Source: Bacillota bacterium (GTDB taxonomy: Bacteria; Bacillota; Desulfotomaculia; Desulfotomaculales; Desulfallaceae). From it: a stretch of 64,000 nucleotides of DNA. Positions 61,112 to 64,000 of the stretch are shown in pieces (the stretch's first letter is position 1; each line of letters opens with the position of its first letter). The stretch is taken from NCBI GenBank assembly GCA_023439185.1, contig JAEXOR010000049.1, forward strand, positions 25,144-89,143, given 5' to 3'. The translations under genes were made by a program, and so were the position numbers. Under the pieces are notes generated by a model. It saw only the letters and a program-made list of their open reading frames with translations, made no database searches and was not told where the DNA came from.

Positions 61112-61924
61112 ATGGATGTATCTGATATTTTAAAAGAATGGCATCTTAAAACCAAAAACAAGCAAGCCGCCCTTGAATGGTGGAACTCCATGGCCGGAGG
61201 CTTCGGCGAACGGCCAATCCCTTCCTTTGCCAAGGATGAATTTTTGCAATTACTTGAAAGAAAGCAGATGCTCAACAAAAATAATGACGTATTGGACGTG
61301 GGCTGCGGCACGGGAGGGTATGCAATTTCCATTGCGTCCAAAACAAAAACCGTGACCGGGGTTGATCTTTCTCCGCAGATGATTGAGTCCGCGAATCGCA
61401 AAGCCGCTGATTTACATATCGGCAATGTACGGTTCGATATTGTCGACTGGCATGAGTTTGACGTTAAAAAAGAAGGCTTCGAGAAGAAGTTTGATCTCGT
61501 ATTCGCGCATATGACACCCGCAATCCAGAGCTATGAGACCTTTAAAAAGCTCTCTGACTGCAGTCGCGGATGGTGTGTAATGGTAAAGCCGGTGCAGCGA
61601 ACCGACACGGTGTATGACGAGATCCTTAAAATCATCGGTATCGGTGAAGAGATTCATGTAGGAGACAGCGACGTACTCAATGCATTTTCATTGCTTTTTG
61701 TGGAGGAGCGTTATCCCATGATTGAATATAATCATAAACGCGTCGAAATTAAGCATCCCGTTGAAAAGGCGGCCAATATTTATATCAACCGCACCAAGTC
61801 TACGCATGACCTTACGGCGGAGCAGGAAAACAAAATTAAGGACTTTCTGCACTCTATCGCCCGGGACGGCATGATCAATGCCGTAATGGATACAAAAACC
61901 GCTACTTTGTACTGGCGTGTTTAA
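61112..61924 (+). CDS. Class I SAM-dependent methyltransferase, divergent from operon copy 2
   Basis: About 270 residues with SAM motif DVLDVGCGTGGYAISIASKTK, GVDLSPQMI and FDLVFAHMTP. It has a longer C-terminal substrate region than the operon methyltransferases (residues about 165-270) ending ATLYWRV. ATG 61112 is 8 bases after AAGGAGG; ATG 61106 is too close. It is monocistronic as far as seen, with its own leader hairpin, and shares the regulatory region with operon copy 2. Confidence 0.85.
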   Translation: MDVSDILKEWHLKTKNKQAALEWWNSMAGGFGERPIPSFAKDEFLQLLERKQMLNKNNDVLDVGCGTGGYAISIASKTKTVTGVDLSPQMIESANRKAADLHIGNVRFDIVDWHEFDVKKEGFEKKFDLVFAHMTPAIQSYETFKKLSDCSRGWCVMVKPVQRTDTVYDEILKIIGIGEEIHVGDSDVLNAFSLLFVEERYPMIEYNHKRVEIKHPVEKAANIYINRTKSTHDLTAEQENKIKDFLHSIARDGMINAVMDTKTATLYWRV

Positions 61925-62004
61925 TGTATAAGAGTGTTCAAGGATGATGCTGACAAAATGGTGGCAATACTTCAAAATGTATTCACCCAACTATTTTTTG
62001 TTCT

Positions 62005-63159
62005 TTATTTGTTCCGCCGTTCAAGCAAACTAGCCACTTTGACCACATCTTCGCCATAGCGGTCCTTTAGTTTATCCAGGGCCGTGGTTATTCTTTCCTC
62101 TTTAACCTGCCGTTCATCCGGAAATAATGTCATCACCCGCTCCCTGGTCAGCTTGCCGCAGGTCACGCCAATCAACCGGACCGGGGGCCGGCAGTGTTCG
62201 TCCAGTAAACGGCTTACCGCCGCGTATATGGCGCCGGTCAGGTCGGTCGGTTCGGGTAAACTCACCGTACGGGTCACCAGCTTACGGTCCGGATACTTGA
62301 TTTTAAGCGTCACCGAACCGCATTTAATATGTTCATGCCGCAAACTGCGCCCCACTTTTTCCGTCAGCCGGCGCAGCGTTTGCCGCAAATAATCCAATTC
62401 GCGGACGTCCTCGGCAAAAGTAACCTCCCTGCCCACAGACTTGGACTCATGGTTCGGCTCAACCGGCCTGGTGTCCTCGCCCCGGGCAAACCGGTATAAA
62501 ACCCGCCCGTATTTGCCAAATGATTGCTCCAGGTAATCAAGGCTAAGTTCCCTTAACTGGCCGATGGTGTGTACGCCGATGCTTTTTAACCGGTCCGCCG
62601 TCCTGGCGCCAGTGCCCCACATTTTTTCCACCGGCAGCGGAGCCAGGAAGTCCGGCACTTTTTCCGGCGGCAATACGGTAAACCCGCCGGGTTTTTGGTA
62701 GTCCGAAGCCAGCTTGGCAATAAACTTGTTGGGACCGATACCCACTGAGGCCGATAATTGAAGTTCCTCTTTAATGTGCCGCTGAATTTCGGCTCCGATA
62801 GCTTCCGGCGGCCCGAACAGCTTTTCACTGCCCCGCACATCCAGAAAAGCTTCGTCCAGGGAAAGCGGTTCCACCAGGGGCGTATAGGAACCAAAAATCT
62901 GCATAATCTGGTCGGAGACTTCCTTGTACCGCCTGTGATTGGTGGGCACAATAACCAGCCCGGGGCACAGTTTGACCGCGGTGGCCATGGCCATGGCTGA
63001 TTTCACGCCGAACCGGCGCGCCTCGTAGGAAGCCGCAGCCACCACGCCCCTTTGCTCCGGTCTGCCGCCCACCGCCACCGGTCTCCCCCGCAGTTTTGGA
63101 TTGTCCCTTTGCTCCACGGAGGCAAAAAATGCGTCCATATCAACGTGGATGACGGCCAT
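62005..63159 (-). CDS. dinB: DNA polymerase IV (Y-family)
   Basis: Error-prone lesion-bypass polymerase of about 384 residues. The catalytic residues are in IHVDMDAFFASVE (N-terminal Asp) and PLSLDEAFLDV (Asp-Glu). YEARRFGVKSAMAM, SVGIGPNKFIAKLASDYQKP and a helix-hairpin-helix region (MWGTGARTADRLKSIGVHTIGQL) follow, then the little-finger domain. ATG 63159 gives the usual MAVIHVDMD start; GTG 63168 overlaps the cupin stop. Slightly longer than E. coli Pol IV. Confidence 0.95.
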   Translation of the reverse strand: MAVIHVDMDAFFASVEQRDNPKLRGRPVAVGGRPEQRGVVAAASYEARRFGVKSAMAMATAVKLCPGLVIVPTNHRRYKEVSDQIMQIFGSYTPLVEPLSLDEAFLDVRGSEKLFGPPEAIGAEIQRHIKEELQLSASVGIGPNKFIAKLASDYQKPGGFTVLPPEKVPDFLAPLPVEKMWGTGARTADRLKSIGVHTIGQLRELSLDYLEQSFGKYGRVLYRFARGEDTRPVEPNHESKSVGREVTFAEDVRELDYLRQTLRRLTEKVGRSLRHEHIKCGSVTLKIKYPDRKLVTRTVSLPEPTDLTGAIYAAVSRLLDEHCRPPVRLIGVTCGKLTRERVMTLFPDERQVKEERITTALDKLKDRYGEDVVKVASLLERRNK

Positions 63160-63164
63160 ATCAA

Positions 63165-63488
63165 TCACGGAAGATAATCGTCCCGTACCGGTGCAAACAC
63201 TTCCACCGCCACGGAATCTTCAACGATTTTTGCGGCATGCTCTGCATTCCCGGGAATAACCCAACTGTCCCCCGGCTTAACCTCAAATTCTTCACCGGCA
63301 ATAACCAGCCTGATCTGCCCGGAAACCAGGTAGCCGGTTTGTTCCTGCGGATGGCTGTGACGGGGCAAAGTCTTACCTTTTTCCAAAAGAAATTCAGTCA
63401 TCAATGTTTTTGCGCCATAAACAAGAGTCTTTCTTTTAATACCGTCAGCCACCGTTACATACCCTTGGTCACTTTTGACTGCAAACAT
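63165..63488 (-). CDS. Small cupin-domain protein
   Basis: A 107-residue single cupin barrel. Metal-ligand motifs are RHSHPQEQTGYLVSGQIRL (two His and Glu/Gln, motif 1) and PGDSWVIPGNAEHAA (His, motif 2). The start at 63488 (MFAVKSDQGYVTVADG) is preferred; the open frame extends to 63548. It overlaps the dinB region by a few bases. Substrate unknown; such proteins often bind sugars or act as small dioxygenase-like enzymes. Confidence 0.8.
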   Translation of the reverse strand: MFAVKSDQGYVTVADGIKRKTLVYGAKTLMTEFLLEKGKTLPRHSHPQEQTGYLVSGQIRLVIAGEEFEVKPGDSWVIPGNAEHAAKIVEDSVAVEVFAPVRDDYLP

Positions 63489-63625
63489 AATACAGCCAAC
63501 TCCTTCCTTAATCAGGTACTTATAAAAACCACTATAAAACAGCAGCAAAAATATTACAACTGTTACAGATTAAATCCGGGCGGCGACGACCATCGGAACC
63601 TTTGCCAAATCCGTTACCAACGTCC

Positions 63626-63654
63626 TTGACAAAAATGATTTTTTGTTATATGTT
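63626..63654 (+). promoter_or_regulatory. Promoter for a gene beyond the right end
   Basis: TTGACA (63626-63631) and TATGTT (63649-63654) are 17 bases apart. No gene on the plus strand begins before 64000, so the transcript has a leader of more than 330 bases. Confidence 0.65.
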
Positions 63655-63665
63655 TTTAATGAATG

Positions 63666-63684
63666 GGAATGATTGAATCATTCC
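63666..63684. promoter_or_regulatory. 19-bp perfect dyad, probable repressor operator
   Basis: GGAATGATT and AATCATTCC flank a single central G. The dyad sits 11 bases after the -10 box, over the expected transcription start, where a repressor would block initiation. Shape and composition resemble Fur/DtxR-type metal-regulator sites; the factor is not known. Confidence 0.7.
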
Positions 63685-63718
63685 ACATCACATTAACCGT
63701 ACGGAACCTTTAAGAAGA

Positions 63719-63763
63719 AAAGCCACGAAGGGTTTTCAAAAATAGCGGCCCATGCGTGGCTTT
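63719..63763 (+). promoter_or_regulatory. Leader hairpin element D (CCACGAAGG)
   Basis: AAAGCCACG (63719-63727) pairs perfectly with CGTGGCTTT (63755-63763) over 9 bp; the loop begins AAGGG. Followed by ACATTTT. First of two tandem elements of the same type. Confidence 0.7.
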
Positions 63764-63784
63764 ACATTTTCATCAGATTAACTT

Positions 63785-63839
63785 ATGCCATGAAGGTATT
63801 AGCCTACTGGGGGGCCGATTCTCTTCATGGCATTTTTGT
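63785..63839 (+). terminator. Leader hairpin element E (CCATGAAGG)
   Basis: ATGCCATGAAG (63785-63795) pairs perfectly with CTTCATGGCAT (63823-63833) over 11 bp and is followed by TTTTG. The loop holds GGGGGGCCGATTCT, similar to GGGGGCGGATCTCT in element A. It lies 21 bases after element D. Confidence 0.8.
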
Positions 63840-63842
63840 GTT

Positions 63843-63978
63843 GTTAAAAGGTTTACCTTGGCAGGACCTTTTAACCCCCAAACCGATTCTATTACCGGTC
63901 TGACATGCGCCGGTAATAGAATCTACCTCCTTTCGAAGGTTGGCGGGCTTCCTCCACCCCGCCAACCCCCGGTTTTTT
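63843..63978 (+). other. Three further perfect hairpins at the window end
   Basis: After element E come a 10-bp stem (63843-63852 with 63866-63875), a 14-bp stem (63885-63898 with 63910-63923) and a 10-bp GC-rich stem (63938-63947 with 63958-63967) followed by CCCGGTTTTTTG. The last looks like a terminator. They extend the leader that starts with elements D and E; no coding sequence is visible here. Confidence 0.7.
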
Positions 63979-64000
63979 GAATTATATGACATTATAATTA

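Noticed and set aside
63756..63980. Plus-strand open frame of 74 codons at the right end
   Set aside because: It consists almost wholly of hairpin arms; no ribosome binding site.

Overview
The window looks like chromosomal DNA from an anaerobic, moderately GC-rich Firmicute, most likely a Desulfotomaculum/Pelotomaculum-type clostridium. This is inferred from the Gram-positive style of ribosome binding sites (AAGGAGG, GAGGTG) with frequent TTG/GTG starts, lipobox lipoproteins, an AdoCbl riboswitch, acyl-CoA genes, and a small FeoB-associated Cys-rich protein. No rRNA, tRNA, insertion sequence, phage gene or CRISPR array was found.

Layout. 1-7750: a cobalamin riboswitch with terminator, cbiM-cbiN (no cbiQ/cbiO here), then a dipeptide/nickel-type ABC transporter (binding protein, two permeases, one fused double ATPase) ending in an FmdE-family metal protein. 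7858-15224: an NCS2-like permease diverging from a KAS III-like protein with Ser in place of the catalytic Cys, a TetR regulator, and an acyl-CoA ligase / acyl-CoA dehydrogenase / cysteine-rich protein operon. The noncoding DNA of this block forms two nested inverted-repeat pairs. 15342-30119: a 2259-residue surface protein with two lipoproteins and a zinc-ribbon protein, followed by PAS, AraC-type and membrane LuxR regulators and a large MalT/BTAD-type regulator. 30184-45275: housekeeping and accessory genes (CysK/CysM, DUF3160, FeoAB, PatB-type lyase, nitroreductase, two-component system) mixed with three toxin-antitoxin modules and gene remnants.

45405-61924 is the most unusual part. Two versions of one operon lie in tandem on the minus strand: ABC exporter A, ABC exporter B, SAM methyltransferase, FecB-type binding protein, FecCD permease, FecE ATPase. 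The 45-52 kb version has an extra methyltransferase at its end, and its exporter A is gutted by an in-frame deletion. A Phd/Doc module sits between the versions. A fourth methyltransferase diverges from the second operon. The gene content suggests uptake, and perhaps chemical handling, of a chelated metal or corrinoid; the substrate is not visible in the sequence.

Both operons, the divergent methyltransferase, the ABC/FmdE operon near the left end, and an unknown gene beyond the right end are preceded by short leader hairpins sharing a CYAYGAAGG-like motif, usually with terminator-like U-runs. I do not recognise this as a known riboswitch class. It is the best candidate here for an undescribed regulatory system that couples several transport operons.

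61925-64000: dinB, a small cupin, and a leader region with a strong promoter, a 19-bp dyad and five consecutive hairpins that must serve a gene beyond the window.
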